Part shown: one piece after another, positions 12,751-24,755 of the stretch
Position numbering within the stretch: the first letter of the stretch is position 1
Layout: every line of letters begins with the position of its first letter
Origin: Thoreauomyces humboldtii
Lineage: Eukaryota; Chytridiomycota; Chytridiomycetes; Spizellomycetales; Powellomycetaceae
Assembly: GCA_027596035.1 (NCBI GenBank)
Contig: JADGJA010000017.1
Coordinates: forward strand, 1 to 64,000
Length of the DNA: 64,000 nt
Direction of reading: 5' to 3'
Program-made: the position numbers and the translations under genes
The notes under the pieces: model-generated
The model's input: the letters and a program-made list of their open reading frames with translations, nothing else
The model's database searches: none
What the model was told of the DNA's origin: nothing

Positions 12751-14999
12751 TCAGAGGGCTGCTCTCGCGGGTTCTTTCCGTTCCCTCTGCTCGACGACCA
12801 TATCGATGATCTGATCTGCCGTGTCCCGCACCTAGAAGGTTTTGAAAGGATGCATCAGATAGAGCGCTCGTATTGCCTTTGACGTTTCCGGTTCAGGACG
12901 CCTAGAGGTAGAACCCACTTGCTCCGGCCTGGCCAATATCTTCGTGATCCGTTTCCTCTCGCTCGATAGCTGCTCGTTCAGATTCTGTAGCAGCCGACTC
13001 TTCTCCCTCTGAGCCGTTTCCTGACTGAGCTTGTACGCTCTTTGAAGGTTTCGAGACCGCCGCGCCGATTCGGCCACGACTTGGCGGTAGGTCTGTTGAG
13101 TGCCGTGGTCGGGAGATTCTCGAGGGGACTCGGTGCGGTGAATGTTGATGATCCTTCGTTCGGCTTTGCCAAGGTAGCGCTCAATGACCCGCGAGTTCCC
13201 GTTGGCATCAAAGAGTACTCTGCGCGTTTGTGGAACCGAGCCGATGTAGGCTGACGGCTACGGAAAGGCGGGCGTTAACTAGATTGCGTTGGGATGTTCG
13301 ACGGAAACCCCATGCGTACTATTGAGCTCTGCAACAGTCTGTTGGGATCCTGATTGCCGTCGCCTTCTCCCATGAGTTCTAAGAAATTTTGTTCTGCCAG
13401 AACTGAGGCGATGAGTAAATCTGACAGCGGTCTGGGAACGAAGGTAATACACATGTACCCTGTGCGTTGGTTGAGAGCTCGCTTCTGGATGATGCGTTTG
13501 CTGGTCGTCGCAGGCCCGCCATCGCCGCCGTGTTCTTCCACCCGTTGGCGTAGGAAGGTCTCATGCCTATCAACCACTCCGACAGCAGGTCCGAGACAGC
13601 CACCTGGAACTCCGAGTCAAACTCGGCGATCGAGTCCGGAAAGCATTCTCCGAAGCTGGCGTGCACGGCACTGCCGACTACTCCTGTGAAAACCTGGATG
13701 AGGGGTGAGCAGGAACGAAAGCCGACGCTAGAAGTTGCTTAGGTTTCCCTAGACTATCGATATCCACTTACAAAGCTGAGATCGGCTCGATCCCTCGACG
13801 ACGTTTGCAACAACAGCTGGACGTAGTTTCCAGCGATTCTCGCAAACAGCGCATCCCTTTCCGCAATCGCTCCCGCACTTTGCTGGCCTGTCTTGATGAG
13901 GAACATATACCAGAAAAAGTCGCACAAGATGCTTTCAGAATGGGGGAGCATGAGCTGCTGTCGAATGCGTCGGTTGGCGCGGCAGCCCTGCATGGCTCGA
14001 ATGAGCATCTTGCGGGGCTGCACGCTGTGCGGGAGTGGGGAGGGTTTTTCAAGAACGCCCGGAAACGCTGTCATCTGGGAAGCGGCATGTCAGAAACTTT
14101 GAGGGACATCAGTCACTGCTGTTGCAGATTGAATACCTCTATCGAGCGGTTATCGGAGATGGGCGGTATGTAATGGTCTGGCGAGGACGGCTTTAGCGGC
14201 GGGGTTTCCGGCACCTCCGTTAGCGCAAAGGCTGTTGTATCGAGCACCGACAGGTCAATTCATTAGGAATCACACACTGGGATGATTGGTTACGAATAGC
14301 TCATGCAGCGATGTTGCACCTGAATCAAAGATCCGTCGATGAGCCATTGGCTTCAGTTCATCGTCTTCCTCCAGCTGCAATTTGATGTCGTAGTCCGGAT
14401 CACGGAGACGCATCGCGCTGGCCATTCTGCGAATTCTAGCGTTGAGCTCGTCTACTTGGGTCTGACTGTTGACTGACCGAACAAAGACGCCGTCAGGCTA
14501 GCGTGCGAGTCATCATTCGTCAATATCGCAAAACATTGTACGCACGTGCTCGCGATAGCTTCGCGCTCTTTAGTGCATGATCTCCAGCTATATCATCGTG
14601 GACCGCGTAAGGCAGATGCTGAGGTGACACTCAAGAACATCCGACAGATGGTACCGAACCTGATGCGCTCAAAGATGGCAGGTCCACTCTCGGCCACTCG
14701 TTCCTCGGCAGCGCGCTCCTAACACCAGGTCTAGGGCCTTCGTCGAGCCTTACACCTTGTGCCTTCGGGTTCTCTGACCTCGGTCGTGGTACTCGAGCAG
14801 CTAGCACGTATGCTTTCGACAAAGATGCATCCTGTGTTTCCGATGTAGCCGGCCGCGAAGGCGATGTGACGGTGGACGGAGGACGAACGAACGTGGCGCT
14901 CCCGACGTCTGTGGCCAGTTGGGAAGTCACGTCCGAGTTGCTTTCCCATAGGGATTGACGCTGGGAAGACGGTGCGATTGATGGCTGCACGGACGTCAT
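12751..14999 (-). CDS. FAM227 (FWWh domain) family protein
   Basis: Member of the FAM227/FWWh family, otherwise known mainly from ciliated eukaryotes; molecular function unknown. The conserved core is encoded at about 13760-14070 and 13600-13690: FPGVLEKPSPLP, then ILCDFFWYMFLI (the FWW-type motif), DALFARIAGNYVQLLL, and VHASFGECFPDSIAEFDSEF followed by DLLSEWLIGMRPS. The N-terminal part (from ATG 14999) is Ser/Thr/Pro-rich and probably disordered. The C-terminal exons form a charged helix with KLSQETAQREKSRLLQNLNE. An in-phase intron at about 12835-12917 adds a last exon starting VRDTADQIIDMVVEQRE and ending at 12751. At least six introns are needed. It is convergent with the ZNF277-like gene. 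Family identity rests on motif order. Confidence 0.8.
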
Positions 15000-15191
15000 G
15001 GTTGAACCTCGCCGGCCGAAACCAGTTTCGCCTGGCTAGAAAAGCCAATGCACTCCGATTCTGCAGAGACCTGTCGAAATCTCTGCTTTCTCACGACCTC
15101 ATCCAGACCTCACAAAAAACTGCGGGCCACTAACCGGCATACAATTGGAAAAAAGAAGCATGCTTTGGGTATGTAAAAGGTTTTGTATTCG

Positions 15192-16151
15192 TTATTGTGT
15201 CTTACGAGACCGAACGGAAGTGCCGCAAGGCCGTGCGTATGGTGCATGTCGAGCGCTTCGGCAAGAACCCCGCGAAGTGGCCTCGACATTGCGATTGCTC
15301 CTCTTCGCAATGGCCGCGGTCCACTTTTCCCACGTACTGCGCGGCACGTACAGATCGTAACCAATCACAGCGAGGAAGGCTCGCTCGTTTTCCGCCAGCT
15401 CCGGAACGCTTAGGCCACAGATCTTGGCCCAAGCAGCCATCGTATAATTCTTGTCGCAGTTGTACTTGTTCGCCAAGATCAGCGCCGCGAGAAACATTCG
15501 TCGTCCGCAACGCAAGGGCGATCCGGGGGCCTCGGCAACCATCGGAAAGACGGAAGGAAACGATTTGGGAGGCAACGCCGAGCCCGGACCAGACAATGAA
15601 CCGCCCTGAGCCAGCAAGGCGTTGCGCAGTCTGATCAAGTACATGAGAGATAGCTGGAATGTGGAGCAGGACGTTCGAGAGCGCCGTAGAAGCTCCTGTA
15701 TGACGCGAGAGACGGGGGCCAGAGCTGGAGCGAAAGAGTAAGAATCGCATGCTGGTACTGGTGCTGGTGCTGATGCTGGTGACGGAGGAGGCGACCCTGC
15801 CGAGGATGGGGGTGGGGTGGAAAGCGGGGAGGGAGGCGCCTGGGAAAAGGACTTGAAGGCCTGGGGTGGCGGGATTGGCGTGGGGACAGAAAGGCGGGAC
15901 GCAGAAGGACGGTCCAAGGACTTGATGATGAGCGATGCGGTGATGACAAGATTTTCGGCGAGTTTTGCATTTTCTGGAGCAGGGCAACCGTTAGACACAG
16001 GGAAAAAGTTTTAAGTCGGAAAGGCATTTGCTGTGACCATACCTTGGGCGAAGGAGTGAGGGACGGTCGCAGCGTTTTCTTTTGACACTTGCAGTTGCGG
16101 GTGTGGGATTTTGATATCTTTCAAAATAGGGGCGACGTCAGGGGCGGCCAT
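15192..16151 (-). CDS. Pcl/Pho80-type cyclin
   Basis: Cyclin of the Pho85-associated (Pcl) kind, expected to bind a Pho85/CDK5-type kinase. The cyclin box is visible as FLAALILANKYNCDKNYTMAAW, then KICGLSVPELAENERAFLAVIGYDLYV and WEKW. A proline/serine-rich insert (about 60 residues, encoded by a CTGGTG-type repeat near 15740-15790) precedes it. The first exon (MAAPDVAPILKDIKIPHPQL, ATG at 16149-16151) is joined by an intron at about 15973-16042 in phase to ENAKLAENLVITASLIIKSL. The stop is at 15192-15194. The same-strand upstream spacer of 935 bases is among the longest here and may hold a long leader. It is unclear which Pcl subgroup this is. Confidence 0.85.
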
Positions 16152-17086
16152 GGTTTTTGTTTTGAAGTGGAGAGGAAAGGGGAGGGACCAAAGGCGACAG
16201 AAGGAAGCGGGGAATGGCGGAATGCTTTAAAAGCGCGATATCGAAGACGAGCGTAGTGAGGGGTACGAAGGAAACCTCAAACGCGGAAGCCGACGAGCCT
16301 GACCATGGCGAGCATCGTGGAGAGGTGAAGTAACGGTTCTGTCAAAGAAAGAGACCCTCGCTTAGGGGGTTGTGGGAGGGTGGAGCGAAGGGAACCGACG
16401 TTTATGTAGAATGGCCGGGAGGGAGGCGAAGCGGTTTTGGGTGGGGTGGGTGTGGTGGTGCAGCGCTTTCTCGGGTTGGGGTTGTGTGGGAAAGATGGTC
16501 TCTCCCTCTCCCTCCCTCCGATCCCTCTCCTCCCTCTCTCTGCCTGCAAGCTGATGTGATGACTCCACGGAAAACAGTAGAAGAAACTGTCGAAAAAAGG
16601 CGGTCAAGCCTTTTTCGCTCCCTGGACCCTGAAATTTTTGTTCCCCTTCTTCCAAGACTTCTCCCTTAGGGTTGGCTACATACCTTTTCTAGGGTTTTTT
16701 CTCATCATGCAGGAGTCTTGGCCTTTCTTGCGGCTACTTTGGATTTTCACTTCCTTGTCCATGCAAGGCTCGATGCGATCTGTGCTAGGTGCACATGGTG
16801 CATACACCGAACCAAACAGACAGAGCAAGTTGACACCAATCCAGCATGTACGCTTGTCCACCACTTGGACACCACTGACTGCGGAAACTCACTGTCGAAA
16901 TCCATCTCCTAAGCGTCGGTCTCTGGGCGGCGGTGTTGGGCGCGCCAGACAGCTCTCTCCCAGGCTCTCTCCTCTACCGTGTTCGCCGCTTACTTTCACC
17001 CTAACCTCTTACTGAACCGCCTGACAACTTTATACACACCTACTGGCCCACCCACCTACGGCCGCTTTATTCTCATAAACTTTGCC
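16152..17086. other. Long divergent spacer, pyrimidine-rich
   Basis: About 935 bases between the start codons of the cyclin and syntaxin genes. Part of it is strongly strand-biased: 16490-16550 is CT-rich on the + strand, and 16420-16480 is G/T-rich. Several short frames occur, none resembling a known protein. I read it as promoters plus untranslated leaders of both genes. Confidence 0.5.
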
Positions 17087-18466
17087 ATGCGTGATCGAAT
17101 GCTTGATCTGAAGGTTGGTTCGAGTGATTGGTATCGAGCACCCCTTCTGCACTATCGGATCGTTGATAGATCTCACTTTCCTGCACCTTGCTTCGACATA
17201 GCCAGCAGGCTCCAGCGATGATCCCCCTCCGCCTTCTCAATCACATTCCCGACGAGAAACCGAGGAACCCACGAACCCAGTGCCAAAGAAGGAGAAGAGA
17301 GAAAAGGAGCCCACGTCCGAGAAGAAGGAGAAGAAGAAGGGCAACACATTTCACGATGGAGACCTGGAGGCCGGACACGGACACTCGAAATCCGCCAGCG
17401 CGGCGCCGACGGACGGAGAGTCGCCAGCGATGAAGGCCTACTTTGACGACATATCGGCCATCAAGGATCAGATCGCGTCGATAAAACGCAGCATCGAAGA
17501 GATCGAAGCCCTGCATCAAAAGTCACTCAATAGCATCAGCGAGGAAGAGGTGGCCGCGAACCACAAGGAGCTGGACCGCATGATGGATCGAACAAACAAG
17601 CTCTCGGCGGGACTGAGGGGAAAGCTGAAGGGCCTGGACGCGGAGAACAGGCAGATGTCCAAGGTCGCGGGCCAGGAGAGCGATGCACGGATCCGCATCA
17701 GTCAGGTGCGGAAACCCCCCCTCCCCTCCTTGCACATCCCCAAAGCTGCTTGCTTGATCGCTCCCCTCTCGATCCTGGACGGTCTCTCATACTCCCTCGA
17801 TCGCTCTGTTTCATCGCGTTAGCATCAATCCGTCACGAAGAAGTTTCTGGATGTGATGCAGGAGTACCAGGCGATCCAGACAAAATACCAAGACAAGTAC
17901 AAGCAGCGACTGCAGAGGCAGTTCCTGATCGTCAAGCCGCAGGCCACGCCAGGGGAGATCAAGCAGATGATGGACGGAGAGCAAGGGCCAGTCTTCGCCC
18001 AGCAGATTATGAACACTGGGCAAAGGGGAGAGGCGAGGCGAGCGCTGCAGGACATTCAGAACAGACATGCGGACATCATACGGATCGAGCAAAGTATCAT
18101 TGTAAGGAGTACACATGACGGCTCGAAGCCGCAAATCGTGTTCGGCATGCTCATCTTTCGATATTTGGACAGGAACTGCAACAACTGTTTATGGATATGG
18201 CGGTGCTCGTGAGCGCGCAAGGAGAGCTCCTCAACAACATCGAGACGAACGTGTCGAACACGGTAGATCACACGGATGCGGGAGTCAAAGCCCTGGGAGA
18301 GGCTATCAAGTTGCAAAAGAAGGCACGGAAGAAGATGATGATCATCATCTGCTGTCTTCTATTAGTGATCGTGGCCGTCGCGCTAGCGGCATACTTTGGT
18401 ATGTTCTCCCGTCGAAGATCACATAATTCAAGAACTGATGGTGCTCTTGCAGGCATCAAGAAGTAA
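17087..18466 (+). CDS. Sso1-type plasma-membrane syntaxin (Qa-SNARE)
   Basis: Target-membrane SNARE for fusion of secretory vesicles with the plasma membrane. A short first exon ([12 protein letters not shown] 17087) is spliced in phase at the AG near 17204 to [13 protein letters not shown]. The Habc helices follow ([20 protein letters not shown] and later [19 protein letters not shown]), then [15 protein letters not shown]. The SNARE helix is [12 protein letters not shown] joined to [20 protein letters not shown], with the ionic-layer Gln in VSAQGE. A C-terminal anchor [20 protein letters not shown] is followed by GIKK and the stop at 18464-18466. Introns lie at about 17114-17204, 17705-17821, 18101-18170 and 18400-18451. 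It is convergent with the phosphatase gene. Confidence 0.95.
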
Positions 18467-18717
18467 TGCGACAATCTGGCAACCATCGCCTTACCCTGGC
18501 TTCATCGGACGCTCATGGCGCAAAAAGAAACCTTTTTGGTCCTCCTAACGATCAGCCGCCATACCCTTTCATATTTCGTGATTCATCGGCTCCCCGGCAT
18601 GTCCGACTTCGTGATACAGTCCAATCAAATGTTTATCAAGCTCAATTATAGAAAAGAACTTGTCTATGAGGGGCACTAGCAGTACAACGCAATGTGGTGA
18701 GCTCTCAAAAATGTATT

Positions 18718-20350
18718 TCAATCGTCCGCCGCGGCGTCGGAAGGTGTCGCATCCTTCTCCGAGAGCTGCGACTTTCGACCAAAAGTGGCGGATCCACCAA
18801 CAGTGGGCTTCTTGTTTCCGCACACAGCTCCGTCGAAGTCGCATCCGATCTTTCCCTTCAACAGAGACTGGAACTTTGTCAACGGGCAGTGCTCGGTGCA
18901 GCCAGGTAACGTGACGGCTCGTTCGTCCGACAGGATGCGGACAGTGTATCTGTCTGCCTGCGCATCGCCGGTTCCGCAGTCCCGGAGCTCGAACAGAACG
19001 TTACCCGCAAATGGAACGAAATCGCGCGCCTTGTAGAGCCGTGCGGCTTGCTGAGCATCGGTCATGTTTGGGAAAAGACCTGGAGAAGGGTCCTTGAACA
19101 GACCGAGGGTGGAGATAATAGGAGCTATGGTCTCGGCGTGCGCAAACTTAAAAACTCCGGCGAAGGCGTCGGATGATCCGTTCACGACCTTGGCCATGTT
19201 GTCCGAAACAGTAGTAAGAAGAGAGCAGGCGAGTTGCTCGTTGATAGGGAACCCGTAGCCACGGTACGTCCAGAACTGTGAATCAAAAACGAGTCAGAAC
19301 GTCTATCAAACTCGTTGGAATGAAACAAACACCTACATTAAGGTCGGTGGCAAAGTCATCGAGAACAAGTTCTGTTGAATCGAAGAGAGAACAGAATCCA
19401 GAGTTTTTGCCTTGCAGAGTGTTTTCGAAACTGCATATGGAAAACATTTGCTCGACGTGCGACTGGGTCAAGTTCGCGAAACCGATCTCCTCGGCAAGAC
19501 GCTCCCTGATGGCCGGGAAGGTCACCGATTTGAACGCATCGTCGGCCTGCGGTTGCGCTTTCAATACGGCTGTGCCGTTCGCAAATGCGTTGCAGCTATC
19601 GAAGGGCCGCAAATCGGCATCCTGGTGCTCCGGCAGAACTGACTGTCGGATCTGGCTGCTGGCAGCGGCGCGATCGGTCCTGTTGGACAAGAGCCCCTGC
19701 TGGAAGGATTCGCCTGATGCGATGGCTCGCGAGACGTTGGTCGCCTGCCACGAGAACTTGGATGCATCCGACAGAACGGTTGGGTAGCGGGCTTTCAGTC
19801 TCTGAGCGAGGAGGACGTGGTCGAAGAACCCTTGAGTCGTGAGCATGCCCGCCATATCGTCGCTGCAGATAGCGGTGCCGTTGGCGAGAAAGGCATATTT
19901 TTGCTTGAGAGGGGCTGCACGGAGGTCTGCCTGCAGAGCCTTCTGCTTCTTCAAGTTGCCTACACGGGAATGCGATTCAGGGAGTCGTCAGAGTCGTGTC
20001 AGAAACCATTCTACAAGACAGGCGTGGTTTTGCATACCGGCAGTCGGGTTTCGTGTGCCATGACGGGCTATCAATTGAACCTGGATGACCTTGCACTGAG
20101 ATCTTGATTCTGTCGCCACGGGCACCGAAGTGCGAGGGACGCTGCACTTGGACCGGGCCGACAAGGTAGGGACTTTTGTGCTGTTCGCCGGGATGTTGTA
20201 GCGACTCTTCGTACCTAGGGCCAAGTCCTGACCCCTTGCTGGGGAACCGATAAGTGGAAGATGTCGATCAACTATCGGAGTGGCATACTGCTCGAGGGGC
20301 CCAGCTGTGACAGCTGTCAGGGCAAAGGCGATGAGGACAAGGTTCTTCAT
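18718..20350 (-). CDS. Secreted histidine acid phosphatase, MINPP type
   Basis: Histidine (branch 2) phosphatase expected to act on inositol polyphosphates or other phosphomonoesters outside the cell or in the secretory pathway. The N-terminus MKNLVLIAFALTAVTAGP is a signal peptide. The catalytic RHGxRxP motif is RHGTRNP, and the proton-donor motif near the C-terminus is FAHAETIAPIISTLGLF. HAE in place of HD marks the multiple inositol polyphosphate phosphatase (MINPP) branch rather than PhyA phytases. Several N-glycosylation sequons (for example NGS, NMT, NRT) and paired cysteines fit secretion. Introns fall at about 19948-19990 and 19276-19338. The C-terminal tail is charged and ends at 18718. 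Convergent with the syntaxin gene and divergent from the Mam3-like gene. Phytase activity is possible but unproven. Confidence 0.9.
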
Positions 20351-20991
20351 GGCGTCGAGTCAGAAAGAAGGGCGATGCCATCGCACGGCGAGCAGACATG
20401 CTTTTCGCTTATGTAGCAATCGCGTACAGTAATTTGTGCAGTACAAAGTGTTTACGCCTACCCTTGGAGGATGCAGGCAGGAGGAAAGCGGGACTTGCGG
20501 CAACAAAAATTGGGTCACACGAAACGCGTGGAAAATGCACGAAACGTGCGTTTGAGCTAAACGTGCTGCGAACACCAGATGAAGAGGCAAGCCAGGGTCG
20601 TTCGACACTCATGACTGGGAGGAGTCTGGGGTCCTTGAAATTGCTTGGTTCATGATCCATGGCCCTGCGACGAATGGACGATTGAGTTTATCATATGAGT
20701 AAGAAAGGACTGGCTGAAAGGACATATGCTGAGGCGTGACGAGAAGTGCAGAGAGTGCGAGGGGCAGGCGAAGTCGTTGAGCTTGTAACCGGAGTTTGAA
20801 TAAGGTTTCAAGCCGCGGGAAGGAGAGGATGTGGATGTAATGAAGGGCTGTCGTGTATTACATGCCGACGTCATGCCTGTGGCTTTCGGACGATCCCATC
20901 TGCTACCCTCGACTCTGTAAGTTCCGACTGACACTACACGATAACTTATAACTTAAGCTTCGCGGTTCCTCCCTGGCGCGCTCTTTCCGAA
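20351..20991. promoter_or_regulatory. Divergent promoter region of phosphatase and Mam3-like genes
   Basis: 641 bases between two start codons. It contains an interrupted GTACAGTA...CAGTAC inverted pair at 20424-20444. No convincing small gene is seen; a minus-strand frame at 20650-20934 lacks any recognisable feature. Confidence 0.5.
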
Positions 20992-23028
20992 ATGATAACA
21001 CGACAAGACTCTCGAGCAATGTTATTTTCAATGAGACACTGGTTCCGGGCGTTGCTCGTCCTTCTCCTCCTCGGCGCGCTAGTCTCGGCGGCGCCTCTGC
21101 CTTCCGCCAATAAAGACCACACGATTCACCTATCCGCTCGTGATGATAGCGATACCGATAGGTCCGGGCTATGGTGGAAGATCATTGTCATTGTCATTCT
21201 CATCATTCTGGATGGGATCGTCGCCGGTGAGTCCAGGGCTCCTCATTTCGCATGGATTCCAATCCGATCATTGATCATGGCATCTCCGCGTCAGGGCTGA
21301 TCCTGGGTCTGATGAGTCTGGACGAAACGGACCTCCGCATCCTCAAGACCAGCGGGACGCCTTCCGAGCAGAAGGCTGCTGCAAAGATCGAGCCTGTTCG
21401 AGCCAACGGACACCTCCTCCTCGTGACCTTGCTGCTCGCAAACTGTATCATAAACGAAGTCTTGCCGATCCTGCTCTCGCCCATCTCGGGCGGAGGGTTA
21501 CCCGCCGTCGTGATCTCGACGGTCGCCATCGTCATCTTTGCAGAGTGAGCACGCGTCCGTTCCGATGCTCGCATAAACACGCGAGTCCTCTGGGCTGACC
21601 CAGGATAAATCTTCCAGAATTATCCCTCAGTCCGTTTGCTCTCGCTATGGCTTGCAGATTGGCGCTTTCTTTATCTGGCCTGTGCGGGTGCTCATCTGGA
21701 TTTTCTTCATCGTTTCCTGGCCCATCGCCAAACTCCTCGACTATCTGCTTGGCGCCGGACACGGCATGATGTACAAGAAGGGCCAGCTCAAGGAACTGCT
21801 AGCTCTTCATGGAACCGAGCACGGTGGTGACTTGACCCACGACGAGGTGACCATTCTTCAGGGCACATTGAACGTACATTCCAAAAAGGTGATGGAGGTC
21901 ATGACACCTATCCAACGCGTCTACATGGTGAGAGGGGGCGCATCTGTAGCTGCACAGTCGCTGTACATTGGTCTTACCTGGTTATTGGAAGCTTCCGTCA
22001 AACGCCAAGCTCGACCGCGCCCAGATGCAGGAAATCCTCAAGAACGGTCATTCCCGTATCCCAATCTTTTCAGGAACGAAAACGAACATCGTCGGCATCT
22101 TGCTCGTGAAAACCTTGATCCTGCTTGATCCGGAGGCGGCGACGCCCGTCGAGCTCGTCCGTCTCATCACAAAGTTCCCTCGAGCGGCGCCATCGACCAA
22201 CTTGTTTGACATGCTGAACACATTTCAAGAAGGCGCCAGTACGTATCGTTTTGGGGGCAAAATACCTTTTTCAATTTATTCACATCTGACATGCATCCTC
22301 ATAGGTCATTTGGCCACCGTATACGACAATGAGGAGTTGATCGGCATCATCACGATTGAGGATGTCATTGAAGAAATCATACAAGGTTCGGCCTTTCCGT
22401 TCGCTGTGTGCTTACTGTTTCATCTCACTAATATCTTTCATGCCAATCAGAGGAGATCGTCGATGAGACGGATCAGTTTACCAGCAACGACAACATGGAC
22501 CGGGTCACTCGTCCGGCCCTGTCCAGTCGCCCAACCTTCCCCATCCTCCAGCTCCGAAAAGCCACCAACAATAATCAGTCTACGATATCATCGACGCATA
22601 CGGCCACCTCACCCTCCAAGCTTGTTATCCCAGCACCGAGGAAGGAGAAGAAGTTCATGGGCCGAGCCGCACATCGCTCCGCGAGCGGCACCCCGACGAC
22701 CGGGTTCCCCGGAGGAAGCTTTCCGACGAACGCTTTCGGCGGCAGCGAAGAGCGTTCAAATTCCCTTCCCGGTCAGGAGCGAACTAGGAGCGGGTCCAGC
22801 ACGCCGAGGGATGGTGCGCAACCGTCCATGCTTGAAGGAGCCAGAACATTTCAGGAACCCGAGAGGATTCAACATCCGGCGAGGAACGAGGTGGAAGTGA
22901 ACGATCTGGCGATTAGCACCGGAGAGGCGACGCCTGAAAGAAGGGTAACACCCATCGGGTCCGTGCATGGTTTAGAACCCGAAGGATCTCGTGCGGACTT
23001 GGGAACCAGTTCTGCGAGGTTGCTCTGA
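20992..23028 (+). CDS. CNNM/Mam3-type membrane protein (DUF21 plus CBS pair)
   Basis: Family of vacuolar or plasma-membrane proteins linked to Mg2+ and other divalent-metal homeostasis (yeast Mam3, animal CNNM). An N-terminal hydrophobic segment (RALLVLLLLGALVSAAPL) looks like a signal peptide. The DUF21 domain follows: IIVIVILIILDGIVAG joined to LILGLMSLDETDLRIL, then LLVTLLLANCIINEVLPILL and IIPQSVCSRYGLQIGAFF. The CBS pair is recognised by VMTPIQRVYM, GHSRIPIFSGTKTNIVGILL and HLATVYDNEELIGIITIEDV. The tail is Ser/Pro-rich. In-frame ATGs at 20992, 21019 and 21031 all precede the signal segment, so the start is open within 13 codons. Introns at about 21223-21295, 21546-21608, 21926-21988, 22239-22303 and 22384-22450. 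The gene ends only 92 bases from the convergent GLTSCR1-domain gene. Confidence 0.92.
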
Positions 23029-23120
23029 GACAATCGCCATTGATTTTGGCTTATGAATCTTGGACACAATACATTATTAGATCACAGCTGTTAGCTACCA
23101 AAAATCTCGGAAATTCCGGA

Positions 23121-24571
23121 TCACCCCTCAATTTTGGAATAGCGAAGGCTTGGGACGACCACAATTTCCTTCTTGAGATATAGAGGTTGCTCTTTTGCGA
23201 CATCAGCTGTCATCTCGGCAATAGTCTGTTCTAGTTCTTCCAGCGTAGCGTGTTGTATTGGCGGACCCTACATCAAGGCGTCAGCTGAGCAAGCCACTCC
23301 CTTCCGGTCTTCCACGAACATCATCTTTACCTCCTCCGTTCTCAAAACCTCGTCGAGTTCCGCAACAAGGCCCGCCGTTCTGGCCAGCAATGCGGTCGCA
23401 TCCGGGACTACAACAAATCAGACGGATGTATTGTCGCGTAAGCTGAGATCAGGACCGTTTGTCGAGAAAGTAGTTGCGTACCTCCTACATCGACACCAGG
23501 CGTTTCATCGTCGGGAGGGTATTGATAAACGTGGTACGGAAGAAGTCGCTCGATGGCATCGTCGATGGAGCGAAACGCTGTGAGATCAGGGGTCAAAACG
23601 GCACGATGATCTGCTGCCAGAGCAGCTTTGAATCTGCGCTTGATTTCAGCAGCGTTTTCCACTTCGATCTGGAGGATGACAGGTTGCGGGACTAGGTACA
23701 TAGAATGAGTATCGAACTATCCACGTTCCGAGCCGGGTCGCGGAGAGTCCTCACCTGTTGGTGAGGCAGTGCCCGACCCAGTCTTTGCCTGATTGAGTTG
23801 CTTCGGCCGTTTAGCTTGGCCTTGTCCGGGTTGCGGCGTGCCGGGCGTGGACAGTGTCGATGCCAAGCGTTTTGGGGGCAAAGAGCTGATGCCGTTTGAC
23901 GGATACGCGTATGGACGCTGCTGTGGAACATATTGCGACGGTCGCGCTGACTGAGGGGCTGGGTAGTGAGGTACTCGAGCAGCGGACGCCGCGTGCTGCT
24001 GTGTCTGCATATGGACCTGGGGAGTCATGTGAGGCCCACGGTAGGCCTGTTGCTGCTGGGTATATTGTACAGGGAGCGTAGACTGCAGCCGTTGGTACTG
24101 CTGAGGCTGGCGTGGAGTGGGCGTGTATTGTGGAAGAGAAGCAGGCAACTGTGGAGGCCGTTGCTGACCGGATATCGAGGAAGGCCGATAGTCCGGCGTG
24201 GATGTCGATGGTGGCTGCGGTCCTAGGGCGGGGAAAGGCGACCCTGGGCCGGGCGATCTTCCTGCTGCAGTAACCAGTGCAGCAAGTCCGGCAGCATTAA
24301 GCCCTGCTGTAGTTCGCGCGAGCTGCTCGATCATCCGTTTACGCTCATCAGAACTCAAGTTCTCGACATTGGGGAATCTATATGGAAGAACGCGAGAGGG
24401 GGAGGCAACCTGCTGGCGTGCCGGCTGAGATATGGTGGAATCGGGTACCGCTGGTCGCGAGCCCTGCTCCGGCAGGGTATGACTTGATACATGACTTATC
24501 GGGGACGGAAGGGGAATTTGCTCCTGAGGAATCGAGGGTCGCTGTCCTTCGTTCGCTGGAGGTGTTGCCAT
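23121..24571 (-). CDS. GLTSCR1-domain protein (SWI/SNF accessory subunit-like)
   Basis: The conserved GLTSCR1 region found in BICRA/BICRAL subunits of non-canonical BAF (SWI/SNF) complexes is visible in the C-terminal third: FKAALAADHRAVLTPDLTAF then RSIDDAIERLLPYHVYQYP. The N-terminal 280 residues are rich in Gln, Pro and Ser, with YTQQQQAYRG and PQSARPSQYVPQQRPYAYP. They contain a basic motif LPPKRL and AKRPKQL that could be a nuclear signal. The C-terminus is two short exons, EELEQTIAEMTADVAKEQPL and LKKEIVVVPSLRYSKIEG, with the stop at 23121-23123. Introns at about 23695-23752, 23409-23483 and 23270-23328. A chromatin-remodelling role follows from the domain, not from anything else in the window. 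Divergent, 184 bases apart, from the DUF4272 gene. Confidence 0.82.
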
Positions 24572-24755
24572 GAGAGGGTAATGATTACGCTCGCGGCGAA
24601 TCGAGCCGAAGGGAAGAAGACAGGGGAAACCGCCGTCTTGTCCGAAAAGGCTGGAGAGTGTGGCTTGGCCTGGCTTGTCCGAGAACGTTTGCCGTGGGAA
24701 AGTGGAACCGTGGCTTGATCCTTGGAGCTCCAAGAAAGCCCCAACCTTCACCAGC

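Noticed and set aside
12832..12834. TAG as the stop of the FAM227-like gene
   Set aside because: It sits inside the acceptor CTTCTAG of an in-phase intron; the exon beyond continues as VRDTADQIIDMVVEQRE to a stop at 12751.
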